From Morella rubra (Eukaryota; Streptophyta; Magnoliopsida; Fagales; Myricaceae): a stretch of DNA of 64,000 nucleotides. The DNA lies in contig CM025850.1 in the NCBI GenBank assembly GCA_003952965.2, forward strand, positions 6,498,125-6,562,124. The letters are read 5' to 3'. Shown here piece by piece: positions 1 to 11,393 of this stretch; position 1 is the first letter of the stretch; every line of letters begins with the position of its first letter. The position numbers were made by a program, and so were the translations under genes. Under the pieces are notes generated by a model. That model saw only the letters and a program-made list of their open reading frames with translations, was not told the origin of the DNA and did not search any database.

Positions 1-194
1 AATATTTTTAATAATTTTATTTTAGAAGGGTATTTGGATAAGTATACTTAGATTCGAAAAAATAAATCTATTGACTCATGCCACCTCACCTCACCTCACT
101 TGATGATAAGAGTTGGGTGGCATTATCCGTTATAATAGTTTTGGACCAAAGCTTTTGGTTGAATTGATTATTTTGTAACTTTTGGAGAAACCAG

Positions 195-373
195 ATGCAT
201 AAGAAGTCGAGTAAAAGCGGCAAGTTTACAGTGAGAGTGCATCCCAATATAATTACGCATTTATTGTAGTGATTATCTTGATTCTTGATGGGAAGGAATC
301 TCAAGGGTCACTCAAGTCACTCGAGGCAATCTCAGCGGCTACCAATATACTGGATAATCTCGGGCAATCCTAG
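195..373 (+). pseudogene. LOR-A: exon 3 remnant of a LURP-one-related gene
   Basis: The 3' exon of a LURP-one-related (LOR, DUF567) gene. It starts after a splice acceptor (CCAG) with the family's MHKK motif and reaches a stop at 371-373. Next to other copies, one base is missing after the codons for HPN (ATGGATTAC has become ATAATTAC), so frame is lost before the hydrophobic DYAF..ILILD segment, although the rest is still readable in the next frame. Exons 1 and 2 would lie before the window. The intron piece at 100-160 resembles the LINE scar near LOR-B exon 3. This is a dead or partial gene. Confidence 0.8.
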
Positions 374-1217
374 ATCGATGCTACTAATTCGGGGCACCCT
401 CCTCGTGTTTATCTAAGTAGTTAAGATATCTTTTGTCAAGCTTAGCATTCATGTAATTTTCTTTGGCTCTGCCTCTAATGGATAAGCAGTAGTAGTAGAT
501 CATATAATTATGTCTGCCACGATTTAGCTAATTTTCTCTAGATGCAGTTGCTAATTGTTGCCATTATAATGTGTTGAAAATGGCAAATGCCAACAATTAA
601 ATCGCCAGGTTGACAAGGACTACTAACCTAAGCACTAAATTAAGAGATTACTTTGATGTTTGGTAAGTAAAAATTTTAAGAATTTTTAGATTCTAGAAAA
701 ATTTTGAGAGTTTTGACTCTTAAAAAATTTAAGAATGTTTAATTGTAAAATAATTTTTATTAGAGTTTATTTAAAAATAAGTAACAGAAGTTTTGATGGA
801 ATTTTTTAATAAAAAAATTACACAGGCTGTATATTAATTATCTAGAAGCTAGTTGCGGATGGCAATTAATTACCTATATATATATATATTTTTTGATGGA
901 ATGTATTGAGAATGCTTTCAAGATTTTTCGGATTATTTTATTAAAGTGCACAGCCAAGGATATTGCACAGTTCTCTTCTTTATATCATGATGTTGTGTAG
1001 CGGAGAATAAAATTTTTACAAGAGAGAAAATACGAAGTAGCATGATCTTCGGAGGCAAAAAGAGAGAAGAACAAGCAATTTTGCTGGTAAAAGAAAGTGG
1101 ATGAAAATGAAAAGAGAGAGTAAAAAAAAAAAAAAAACCAGTTTACCTTCTACGTGTCTTTTATAGGTCTGTACATGGTTCGGTCGTATTTCCTTTGTCA
1201 GTCTAAGGTCGTCCGAC
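374..1217 (+). repeat. LOR downstream flank, repeated in the cluster
   Basis: No gene is seen. This block follows LOR exon 3 and recurs, in the same order, after LOR-B (7980-8230), LOR-C (12840-13380), LOR-I (reverse, 31050-31380) and at 44180-44783 (reverse). Markers are GGCAAATGCCAACAATTAAA near 580, the AT-rich TTTTAAGAATTTTTAG stretch at 660-830 (a foldback-like family), and TTTTCGGATTATTTTATTAA near 925. It shows that whole gene-plus-flank units were duplicated. Confidence 0.6.
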
Positions 1218-1319
1218 CTAATAATGACAGTTGGCACAAAGGATGGAATCCGTCCCAAAACCGTTTTTGAGAGGAAATTCGGATTTTTTTGGTCCCAAAA
1301 AGTAAATTTTGTTGCAGTG
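1218..1319 (+). mobile_element. Remnant of a CACTA-like transposon end
   Basis: The right edge GTAAATTTTGTTGCAGTG is a degenerate CACTACAACAAAATTT terminus read outward, preceded by TCCCAAAA motifs typical of this family (compare 32906, 48543, 48768). It abuts host sequence TCGAAGCCTAAAAC. The same junction, reversed, occurs at 32903 upstream of LOR-I, so the insertion predates duplication of the two promoters. The left limit is approximate; the element body is gone here. Confidence 0.55.
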
Positions 1320-1721
1320 TCGAAGCCTAAAACAAATATCCACTATTCTTACGAGTTGAACCAAAAGACATTCAATAATTTCAATCCACTTTTTTGTCAT
1401 GTTCTGTTAAATCTTCCGAGAGCCACACGTCTTAGAGGAATTGACATGTGGAGCGTTTGTTTTTTCAATTTTTTGATGATCTAAAATTTTTATCATTTAA
1501 ATATATTTTATAAATTTTATATTTTTATACATATTTTTTATATTTTTTATAAATTTTAATATTTAAAAATTTCGGTAAACAAATATCCGGTCATAAACAA
1601 CAAGCCCTTCCATCCATTACTCTTCTGACGCGTTGTACTAATATTCCAGGAAAACGTACACTGTAAGTAGATAATACAACCTTTCTTCTGAATTGGCTCG
1701 AGTCTGCTATGGACAGCCCAA

Positions 1722-1736
1722 TTGACTTCAGGTCAA
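1722..1736 (+). promoter_or_regulatory. Paired W-box (TTGAC..GTCAA) upstream of LOR-B
   Basis: TTGACTTCAGGTCAA contains two inverted W-box cores, the binding site of WRKY factors, 80 bp before the LOR-B start. The same 15-mer sits at 13808-13822 (LOR-D), 16130-16144 (LOR-E) and 32645-32659 (LOR-I). Arabidopsis LURP1, founder of the family, is induced by oomycete infection, so WRKY control is plausible but is inferred here. Confidence 0.5.
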
Positions 1737-2504
1737 CTGTCCGAGTCTATATGCATAAATGGACAGAGCCTCATCACCTGACCACTCTACTCGATTTCAC
1801 TAAAAGTCTATACCCATGGCTTATCCTGCTGCGGTAATCAGCCCCTGTTTTTGTGTTCCTTATCCTGTTGATCTTGAAATTTTCAAAGCCGATGACGAAT
1901 ATATTGTCGCAGACGTAAATCGCAACAATATTGTTTTCAGAGTTCAAGGAGACTTGTTTAAACTTCATGCCGGGGGTCGCATGAGTGATGCTGCTGGATA
2001 TCCCGTTGTCACTTTTAGAAAGAAGGTTTGCAAGCTAGCCTAGTTTGCCGTACTGCATTTGTATATTCCCGTACTTAATTATTTGGATAATCTGAGCAGT
2101 ACCTGTCGTTCAATCGCGTAGATCATGACTGCGCATTCTAGATCGCAAGTTTTTAGGGGCAATAACATCGACTCCAACCATCTGCTCTTTAGCGTTAGAA
2201 AATCTTCTATGCCACAAGTTTAGACCAAATTACATGTCTTCTTAGCAATCAACACAGCAGAGGATGTTTGTGACTTCAAGGTCAAAGAAAGTCGGTGGCA
2301 CGACTCTTGTGCCATTTATGCTGGAAACACTTCCACAATAGTTGCCGAGGTAAGATACTCACATGACCCTTTTAAACTCTCACTCACTTCACTAAAAGAA
2401 AAAATAAATCTACACAGACAAAAACGCTCCACCCAAATTTTGAAATTAGAAAAATAAATTTAAGAAGTTTTGGACCGAATCTTTTTCATTATAGTTTTGG
2501 ACCC

Positions 2505-4134
2505 AAAGCATTGGGTCACCGACGAATGTATGACTTCAATAGAGCCCTTATTGCTAACTTGGCTGGTGTATGTTAACTAAGCCCGATACTCTTTGGGTTT
2601 AAACTCTTGCTGCGAAATACCTGCGGCATTCTTCCTTGCTTGATGCTAGCAAACCAAGTTCGTGCTCTTGTATGTGGCAAGGTATTCTTGCAATTCGAGA
2701 CATTCTGCGAAACGGTGTGCTTTTCAACATTGGCAATGGTAGTGGAGTGCAGATTTGGACGGACCCTTGGATTGCAGGGATTCCTCACTTCCAAGCTATT
2801 GCCCGGCCTTCGCTTGTCAACTCTGCAGTGTACTCCTTGGTTCAAGACCTGTTTTTACCCTCTTCGCTTATCTGGAATAGAGCCCTCATTTTCTCCTTGT
2901 TCTCTCCAGAGTGTGCACGCTGCATCCTTAATATTCAGCCTTCTGCTCATTCTCCTGTGGACTCCCTCTACTGGCAACCCGAGCCTGTCGGGGTCTTCTC
3001 CGTGAAATCTGCATATTTTCTGGACCAAGCCACCAGATTTCATCACAACACCCTTGTACCATCTTTCAATTGGAAAAAGCTTTGGTCATCAAACTTGCAA
3101 GCTCGTCTCAAACTTCTCCTTTGGAAAATGGTTGTGGGGGCGATGATGGTGAGAGGTAAACTGTTTTTCTTGGCTGATAGACTTCCCTCAGAATTCTTTC
3201 TTTGTCCCTTCTGCAAACATGAGCAGGAAATTGTTGAGCATCTGTTCATCAGATGTCCCTTGGCTCAGATCTTGTGGCTTCATGCTCGATGGCCTCTTAA
3301 CATGGAACCTTTGAAGTATTTGGATATCCAATCTTGGATTACTTGCCTTATGAATGCCTCCTCTTCTTTGGGAATTCACCATGTTTCGGATCGTGACTTT
3401 CTCATTCAGGCTGCTGTGATTTGTGGCACCATCTGGTTTTCTCGTAATCTCTTGGTGCATCAAGCACAACATCCTAATCCCCATGCCATGGTCACTGATG
3501 TGCACAGGCGTCTCCAAGAGCATCTTGCTGCTTGGTCTGCTTCTGAAGCTGTTATCCAAGCCAAATGCACTCCTCCTCCGCCCGGCTTTTTTAAAGTCAA
3601 CTTTGATGCTGCTCTTCGTGGGAGTACTGCTTTCTTGGGTGCTGTGTGCCGACCCCCTGATGGTTCCCTCTCTTTTGCCTGGACAGAATCTTTTTTGGCT
3701 TCGAACTCCCTGATGGCTGAATTTCGTGCTGCTTTCCTTGCGTGCCATCTGGCCTCTCACTTTGGCCTGGACCAAGTGATCTTCGAAGGCAATTCACTTA
3801 CCTGCTGTCGTGCCATATGCGAGCTAGATTTCCTTGTTGAAGGTCCTTTGATGGGGATTATTGGTAGCATTAGATCTCTATTGTCTGAGCACTCGGGTTG
3901 GTCTTTTGCTTGGGCTCCTCGTAAACAGAACCAGATGTCTCACCTCCTGGCTGCGTGGGCTTCTCGTTTGTTTCGTTTTGGCCCTCTGAAGGAAAAAGAT
4001 ATTCAATGTAAAGCTTTTGTGTCCAAAGCCTTTTTAAGGAACGATATTTTAGACTTGTTCTCCCAAATCTAGGGACAGAACTGCACCACCCATTTAATGA
4101 AAGGGAGTTGGGTGGCAAAACTTTAGGTTGTCCC
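2505..4134 (+). mobile_element. 5'-truncated LINE (L1-type) in intron 2 of LOR-B
   Basis: A non-LTR retrotransposon reduced to the 3' part of ORF2. It begins near 2505 with the post-RT linker (RRMYDFNRALIANLAG), shows one frameshift near 2570 and one stop at about 2600, then a long open frame to 4072. The short 3' tail (4073-4134) can fold as a stem (CACCCA / TGGGTG). It sits between LOR-B exon 2 and exon 3. 5' truncation is normal for LINE insertion. Exact ends and target duplication are not resolved. Confidence 0.8.
2636..4072 (+). pseudogene. LINE ORF2 C-terminus: zf-RVT and RNase H domains
   Basis: An open frame of 478 codons, longest in the window, encoding the end of a plant LINE polyprotein. 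The N-terminal third has GNGSGVQIWTDPWI, the usual linker after reverse transcriptase. A zinc-binding region (zf-RVT) follows, with KLWSSNLQARLKLLLWK and a CPFCKHEQEIVEHLF..CPLAQ Cys/His cluster. The last third is an RNase H (RVT_3) domain: KVNFDAALRG (catalytic Asp), MAEFRAAFLA (Glu), VIFEGNSLT (the usual second Asp is replaced by N), and a tail with RKQNQMSHLLAAW, where the usual His is present. The reverse transcriptase and endonuclease are missing, so it is not mobile. The start Met is internal, not biological. GC is higher than in the surrounding DNA. Confidence 0.85.
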
Positions 4135-5948
4135 TTATAATAGTTTGGACCAAATTAGCTTTGTACTGAATTTGTTTCCATGCATGTCTATATCTAACTA
4201 TCTATATATATGCATGTGGTACTTATTCCATAATTCCATTGGTAACTTTTGGAGAAACATAGATGCATATACACTACAAGAAATCTTGGTTCCAACGACT
4301 GCAGCTTTCGTAGCCGAAACTCCAAAAATCGTCACAAAAGCTTTGCCGCCACAGAAGGAGGTCGTCGAAGTGTGGTCGACTCTGTTGCGTGCTGAGAGCT
4401 CTAATTCGACGACAGGAACTCAATGTCGGCATTGGTCCAGCAACGTTGACCATTGATTTTGTGGGGGAAGATACCCCGCTCCGTTGTTGAAGGCTGCAGT
4501 TAATTGGACGAGCTGGTCGAAATTGACCTTCATCGACAAATGCCCATGGCGTCAAAAATGCTGTTAGCAAAGACGACGACACTCTTAACGCCCCTTCCCG
4601 TGGAGAGTAATGTTTGCCGACCAATCTTGTTTGGTCGCAAGACTTTGTTCGTGACCCTAGTGGCCATTAATTTCAAAAGAATAGATTGTTTTGTTAACAT
4701 GATGGCACTGTTTGTCAAAGATTCAAGATATGCAAGTTTTTATATTGTATTCTTTCTCTTTGAATATATTCCATTTTATTTGAATTTACAATTTCCTCCA
4801 CTGGAGACTCATCTCCTTACTTCAATTGGAATAAAGAAGACAGTTCTCAAGCAACAAATTCTACATAGTAGAAATCTCCAGAAACAGAGTCTCATGTGCA
4901 TCTATATACAAGTCATACACCAATAATGGGGCAATATTTAGAATGCAAATACGTAGTTTTTGCATCTATACATTACGCACAAAATGAAGTAGCTGACTGA
5001 TTAAGTAATACCTACAACCTGATCCACATAGAACTCTAAATACTAGAGTCCATCTTGAGTAGCTCCACACTGCTTGCAATTGCTACTGGAATTTCCTTGA
5101 AAAATGAAAAAGTTCAAGTTAGATCAGATCTTCAAAACCCCTGCCACCATGCCTCTGCAGAAGTGTAAAATACCAAAAATGAGAGTTGCAGGCATATGTC
5201 TTCACAGAAACTTGTCTGATTTCAAGCTCAAAGAGATGATACATTATATGCAAGATGCTTCAGTGAATTTAAAGACCAATAGCTTCTATAGAAATCGACA
5301 ACTTTTGCCGTGTATTACTTGAGGTGATGAGAGAACATGGTGGCAGTTTTGGACACAGAGTTAAGACAGATCATCACTGTGAAGTCTAAAAGCAATTGGT
5401 TCCCCAGATCATCCTCAACCATTCCAATCCTTTTAAAATATTCACCTTAGCCTCAATTACATGCGCACTATCCAACCATTCCAGAGAGTAAAAAATGGCA
5501 GCCAAATCTGCAACAAAATGTTGACATTCTTATTTTGGTCTTGGAGCATTAGAAGCCAATTTGCAGGAGCATTTTTACTTGGGCATTTGCACAATATATA
5601 TGTGATTAAGAAAACTAGCTAGAGTGTCAAAGCAATTGGTCTTGGTGCAAGAACTCAGATATCAAGTCACAAAGTCTGAGTTTCATGGTGCGATCTTATC
5701 ACTACATCAATGCAAAAGCATCAGACCAATGCAACTCAAAAAATCATACAAAGTGAGAATGCAGATGACCAACACCTAGGAATCAAACAAATGCAGACAA
5801 TTGAAATTTATTAATGCAAGAGCAGAATTTTAAAAGGAAGAAAGTTTGGATTGTTTGCCTTACAATGTAATGGATAAAAAGTAAACCGCAACATAGCAAT
5901 CAGTAATTTAGTAAATATCAGGAAGACAAGTATCCAAGCCATCCAAAC

Positions 5949-6166
5949 CTGTCCTTCGGCTAATGGAGGGAAACTTGCTGCATTATTAGCCACTGTCTTG
6001 CCAGTAACTAGAGGAAATACTTGTACATTAATATGAGATTATGTATTTTTTGTTTTTGTTTTTCTGATGAATGCAACAATCTAAATATATATATACCTGT
6101 GATGCAATCCCTATCTAAAAGACCATGCTCGAGAAGGTAGCGCATGACAGCAGGAGCTCCTCCAAT
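5949..6166 (-). pseudogene. Captured dihydroxy-acid dehydratase exons inside the CACTA element
   Basis: Two exons on -: 6166-6097 (70 bp) encodes IGGAPAVMRYLLEHG..DRDCIT and 6007-5949 (59 bp) encodes VTGKTVANNAASFPPLAEGQ. The 89-bp intron between them has intact GT and AG, and the codon split across it is preserved. The sequence matches the plant DHAD (IlvD family, branched-chain amino-acid synthesis, plastid) signature GGTPAVxRYLLExGxLDGDCMTVTGxTLA. Differences such as DR for DG suggest relaxed selection. No further DHAD exons were found on either side. This looks like transduplication (Pack-CACTA); a transcript could exist but not a working enzyme. Confidence 0.78.
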
Positions 6167-7460
6167 CTATCAAAACAACCACTGATTATTTATAAAGAAG
6201 AAATGACATTATTTAGCCCTGAAAGGCAAACATCACTTCTACCCATAAAAGTAACATTGTTGAGAGAAAGTTTTTCCAAAAGATAGGCTCACCTTTGTTG
6301 CTCCAGACAACAATATCCCCTGTACTTAGAATTGCATTCATGTTTCTTTTGAAACAGACTACTGAAAAACAAAAAGAAAATATAGTGTAATTTTGACATA
6401 AAGCTTTAGATCTATCATACTGACTCGAGTATGAATTTCATCCCCATCTGCATTAATCAAGTTGATAGATGATAACATAACAAAGGAGGAATAAAAATAA
6501 CCAACGACTGGTCGAGAATAATCCATTAAAGCAGAAAAAATAAAACACAGAATACATAAACATGCAAGTATATTTATATGCAATTGTATGTTACACGGAC
6601 AAATTGAAGCCACAAACAAAAAGAAACTGCCACCACAAAAGTAGTGTTGAGCCGCAAACAAACCCACTAAAAAAGAAATTCAAAAGATTCAAAATAGTCT
6701 TAATTTAACTTTTTCGTTATTTATGGTTCTCCCGAACTGTCTCAGTTTATACAAGATTTCTTCTTAAGCCAGATATAAACTAAAAGATCAAAACTTGCTT
6801 GATTCAAAAATTGTAAAACTTTGCTTGCTTTTAATGGAACTAAACAAGGAATGAGGTTGGAGGCCTACAATTCAAATCAAATTTCAACTAAAACGACAAG
6901 ACCCATAAATTAGAGTGAACACCCTCATCGTCAGCATTGAAAAATTAACCGAACGAATAAAATTGCAAGTTACTTACAGAGTCACAGCTACGAATTTGAA
7001 TCGAAATCAACAATGGCGGAGTGAGGACAGAGACCTCCTGCGAAGAGTATATCAGGGAGAAGAGGTGGATGGAAATCTGTCGAGTGGAGGACAGAGACCT
7101 CCTGCGAAGAGTAAATGGGGGAAAGGAGGTGGATGACAATCTGTTGAATGGGGACAGAGACCTCTTGCGAGTTCCATAATTCCTGTCAACACGAGCAAGA
7201 TGATTGTGGTTCTCTGATGACCTACGCCAATGTAATTAACTCACCGCGTGGCTAAAAAGAAAAAGGTCTCAAAATCACACTGAAAATGGCAATGAACTCG
7301 AAAGAAAGAGGAAAGAGAGAAAGAAAGAAAAAGGGGAGAAGAAAAGAGAGAAGAGAGAAGTAAGGCGATGGCAAGGAGAGGATGGGTGAGAATTCGACAG
7401 AGGGCTTTTGGACCTATGGCAGCGGGAGGAAGAAGGGACCTTAGCGCGAAACAGTCTATT

Positions 7461-7797
7461 TGATTTTTTACTTTTAGTAACGCTAGTTTTGAGTTTTAGG
7501 AACTGGAGCATAAAGGTTGTACCTTTAGTGACCAACAAATGGATTTGGTCATTGGCACCTAATGTTTTAGTGACCAAACAGAAGGTTTGGTGGCTATAGT
7601 ATGATTTTGTTCTTTTAGTAACGCTAGTTTTTTCTTCGTGGCTATAGTATGATTTTTTACTTTTAGTAACACTAGATTTTAGTTTTAGGAACGGGAGCAT
7701 AAAGCTATACTTTTAGTGACCAACGGAGGGATTTGGTCATTGGCGCCTAATGTTTTAGCGACCAAATAGAAGACTTCGGTGGCTGTAGCATGATTTT
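7461..7797 (+). repeat. Subterminal direct repeats of the CACTA element
   Basis: Two copies of about 150 bp (7461-7612 and 7651-7797) share TTTTAGTAACGCTAG, GGAGCATAAAG, TTTAGTGACCAAC and TTTGGTCATTGGC blocks. Internal subterminal repeats close to a terminus are usual in CACTA elements, where they bind transposase. Confidence 0.7.
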
Positions 7798-7979
7798 CTT
7801 GTAGTGATAAGAAGTCTGGTAAAAGCGGCCAGTTTATCGTGAGAGTACATCCCAAAATGGATTACGCATTTTTTGTAGCGATTATCTTGATTCTTGATAG
7901 AAAGAACAACTTATTTGAAAGCCCGTCGGTCCAGGCAATCTCGGTTGTTAGCAACATACTAATGGGTGCTGTGGTCTAA

Positions 7980-8534
7980 TCCTAGATCGATGCTACTAAT
8001 TTGGGGCACGCTCCTCGTGTTTATCTAAGTAGTTAAGATGTCCTTTGTCAAGCTTAGCATCATGTAATTGTCTTTGACTCTAATGGATAAGCGCTAATAG
8101 TAGAACATATAATTATGTCTGCCGCAATTTAGCTTCTCTACGTACAGTTGTTTGTTGCCATGGCCAAAAGAATAAGCTAATGTGTTGATGATGGCAAATG
8201 CCAACAAGAGAAAATATGAAGTAGCATCATCTTTATGTTGAAAAAAGAATGAAATTGCTCATAAGTACAAAAAGTTGCTTTCCTTCTAATCACTCTGATT
8301 TAAACGATAATTAAATACAAGTTCTCCTCTTTATTAAAAAAAAAAAAACACAAAATGACTCGTAGGATATACTGGCAGTAAATCGAGTTTTGTCTGCTGA
8401 CTGTTGGCTAGCCCTTACCCATGCAATTTATCTAAATGGGTAAGCAAGAGTTTTAACAAGGAAATTTTATTTTGTTATACTGCACATTTGAGATTCAAAA
8501 AAATTCTAGTTTAAAATGTGTGTGGATGGGCAAA
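7980..8534 (+). repeat. LOR-B downstream flank
   Basis: No gene is seen. It repeats the post-LOR block (GATCGATGCTACTAATTTGG, then GTTGATGATGGCAAATGCCA near 8185) seen after other copies. Poly-A at 8335-8350 may mark an old retroposon end. Confidence 0.45.
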
Positions 8535-9413
8535 AAAAATGAAGTGCAACTTGCTAGGAAAAATAGAATATGCTCTGCCTTCTCTCTAGAACACTTTTAG
8601 GGTTTTTGCCCAACCCTCTCACCCTTCAATTTCTTCGGCGGCAGGAGGAGCTCTGGCTCCTCCCATCCCTTCTCCACTCCCAACATAACTTCTTTGTCTG
8701 GGATCTGTCCCCTTTTTCCCCTTCCAATTGTCTTTTTGGTTAGTTTTTGCTCAAAGAAGTGGAAGCTAGATCCCGAAGTTTTTGTTAACTCTTGGAGGCC
8801 ACGTCCTAGCTCATCAAACTCACTTCCTCTGGTCAGTCCTTTCTGCACCAATCAGTTGCCAACCTGTCGCCGCACACGCCCCCAAGCTCCCCAACGCCCC
8901 GATCAATTTTTTTGCTTGCTGGGTTGTTTGTGACGGCTTTCGATGGCAAAGCTTCCTTGGATAGTGTCAAAAGCTCCGGCCCGGTCCAGCATCCCTCCGG
9001 TCGCTCGTGGCTTTCACGTGCCTCCCACGCACTGCTGTGTTTCCGCTGTGGTTTTTTGGCCACCTTGTTGCGGTTCGCTGTTTCTTTTCTTGTTGTGGTT
9101 GTTTGGTTTGTTGCTGGCCCGAGGGGGCTTTCCTGACCATTTAGTAGCCTTTGTTGTGTTTCTCTAGGTTGCCTTTATTCTTAGCTCTAGTGCTAGCTCT
9201 TATTTGGTTCCGGTAGTGCTGTCTACCGTTTCCTACCACCCGCTCTCTCTGCCTGGCATGAAGCATTTGTGGTTTATTGATCCTTTTGGATCCCACTAGT
9301 CCTTTTTGCAACCTAGTCGTGCTTGGATTTTTTGTTCTTTATCTTTATTGTATCTTGTACTCTGGATTCAATGCACTGATCGCCTCTCGGTATTATTCAG
9401 CGAAAAAAAAGAA
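8535..9413 (+). mobile_element. Retroposon with poly-A tail and 11-bp target duplication
   Basis: GGATGGGCAAA occurs at 8524-8534 and again at 9414-9424, just after an A-rich tail (CAGCGAAAAAAAAGAA). The 0.88 kb between is GC-rich against its surroundings and starts much like a transcript (TTAGGGTTTTTGCCCAACCC). Short open frames (for example from 8943) match no family I recognise. An internally deleted LINE or a retroposed transcript would both fit. Confidence 0.5.
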
Positions 9414-9958
9414 GGATGGGCAAAGGATGGACAAAAAAAAAATACTTGTTGTTGATTCTACTGAGATTAGTAAAAAAGTTATTGAAATTTAAAAAAATTA
9501 TTAGAGTTTATAAAAAAGTTAATAAAGTTTGAAAAAAAAATAAGAATTTGTAAAAAAGTGATTGTAAAATAAAAAATAAATTTGTGCATCCAAACTCAGC
9601 GATCTCTACTATAAAATCCTCACAGACAGTATAGTTTATGCTATAACTCAGGAGTCAGGCCCATGAGACGGCCTCTACCCAGCCCATTATATCCACAAAA
9701 TCAAAAAAGACGGTCGACAATCCCACAATGAGGAGAAGAATAGTGCATATATAAGAAGCATACAAGCAGTGTCTATCAAAGAGGAATGCAACTGTAACTT
9801 AGAGCTAAAGAAAAAAGAAAAAAGGGCAGAATCCTTTCTTTCCTTTTTGAGTAGTTGGTCCCTAACATAGGCATCCGGGTGGCCCCAACCCATAAAAAGG
9901 GAGCCATTCATTTTTGCAGGGCTCAATCTGGACGGCAAAGAAGATGGATCCTTAATTT

Positions 9959-11160
9959 TTGGAGAGTCATATAAATATAGACATAACATATTAGTTTCAT
10001 AATATTTAATATTATTCGTATTAATTACAGAGCAGTGTAAATCTTATACATTGTAAGATTCATATGTTATGTCTATACTCTTTGAATTAGACCACTCAAT
10101 TTAGATAATAAATTGAAGAAGGTTATGATTCAATTTATCAATAGCTAAATTAAGAAATTTTATCCTATAGAGGTATCAAACAATCTACTTAAAAAAAAAA
10201 AAAGGAAACAAAAAACTAATAACGTAGGCGACACAATATGCTTGCTCCTCTAATCGCTTTCTTAACTATATATTTATATATTTGAGCAAGTGAAATTTAT
10301 GGATTCATAAACAATGAGGCACAAAAGGTTAATGTGGAAATTAACCCATCAAGGACTCATGCAAATCTACATTATAAGGTCATTAAAAATAAATCAATTT
10401 AAAAAAGAGAAATGAATCCATCAAGTGGTTTGCTTAATGGGTATTGGAATTTGGAATTGAGAGAGCAATGGGAGGAAATAACTTCTAAAATAATAGATAT
10501 TGACAAAGACAACAAATAGTTGCGAGTTTATTAATTTCACCAATCACTTGACAGGCCGTGGTTAGTAAGGAACAAAAGTCAAAGATTCCCACATTTGAAG
10601 GCGGAATATACATACAATATATCCAATTAAGCCCACCAAATTAGACTATAATTTCAATTCAGCTTTTATAAAGACAAAAGAAAATACTGCACGTCATCAT
10701 CCTTTTAAAATATATTATAAAGGCAAAAAAGATATATTATAGACTATGATTTCTATTAAAAAGGCAAAAAAATTCAGTCCAAAGCTCTCATCCAAATCTA
10801 CATTAGAGTGTCATTAAAAATAATAAATGGAAAAAATATATTTTTTACCATATGAATCATCATAGATTTTATACTTTGCATCTTAAATTATCATTTTTGA
10901 GACATTGTACTCCTAAACTACCAATCCTTAATATATTGTAACTTTTTTTTTTTCAAATTAGACAGAAATTGATTTTTGTAAGATGAAATGTCATTGTACT
11001 CTCAAATATACTATGATGTTTGACTTGTTTAAAAGCATAATTGACATTTTGTATTAAAAAAAAAAACTCAAATTCTGTTATATTTGATAGAAAAAAAAGT
11101 TAGACGTAAATTATAATACGTTAGAGATTGATAATTTGTAAACGTCGTTTGGAAGAATTG
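9959..11160. other. AT-rich DNA without a recognisable gene
   Basis: AT-rich sequence with homopolymers. Parts are absent from the opposite palindrome arm. The piece at about 10830-11110 (ATTTTTTACCATATG, TTTGAGACATTGTACTCC) resembles a foldback noncoding family also seen at 18780-19080. Confidence 0.4.
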
Positions 11161-11393
11161 ACATGGTAAACAATAAGTCCTTGATCTGAAGAATTGACAT
11201 GGTAAGCAACAAGCCCTTCAATCCCATCTTCTGACACGTTTTACTAATCTTACAGGAAATGTCTGACCCTGATCAGCCTACTTTTCTCGTCGGAATTCGT
11301 CCGGGTCTGCTGGGTCCAAGAAGCGCCCACATGCGACTCTATATAGATGGACAGAGCCTCATCACAAGACTACTACCCAATTTCACTAAACCC

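Larger units (their letters stand above)
4272..7806. mobile_element. CACTA transposon inserted in LOR-B exon 3, with gene capture
   Basis: The termini are CACTACAAGAAATC (4272) and, reversed, CACTACAAGAAAATCATG (ending 7806), flanked by a perfect 3-bp target duplication ATA (4269-4271 and 7807-7809). These are the hallmarks of the CACTA (En/Spm) superfamily. Total length is 3535 bp. No transposase was recognised, so it is non-autonomous. It carries two exons of a host metabolic gene (5949-6166, -) and two long direct repeats near its right end. It interrupts the LOR exon seven bases into the coding part. Confidence 0.88.
1816..7979 (+). pseudogene. LOR-B: LURP-one-related pseudogene split by a LINE and a CACTA element
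   Basis: Exon 1 (1816-2025, 70 codons, from MAYPAAVIS to VTFRKK) is open. Exon 2 (2122-2349, 228 bp, ITAHSRSQVFRG.. to STIVAE) has a TAG at 2221-2223 where other copies encode Lys. Intron 2 holds a truncated LINE. Exon 3 begins at 4263 (ATGCAT), is interrupted at 4271 by a CACTA transposon, and resumes at 7807-7979 ending in TAA. Removing the transposon and one ATA repeat restores the MHKKSGKSGQF reading frame. LOR proteins have a tubby-C-like barrel; their biochemical role is unknown, with defence links in Arabidopsis. This copy cannot encode a full protein. Confidence 0.85.

Noticed and set aside
3188..3797. Long reverse-strand frames within the LINE
   Set aside because: They overlap the well-supported forward LINE frame and show no domain; they are antisense shadows.
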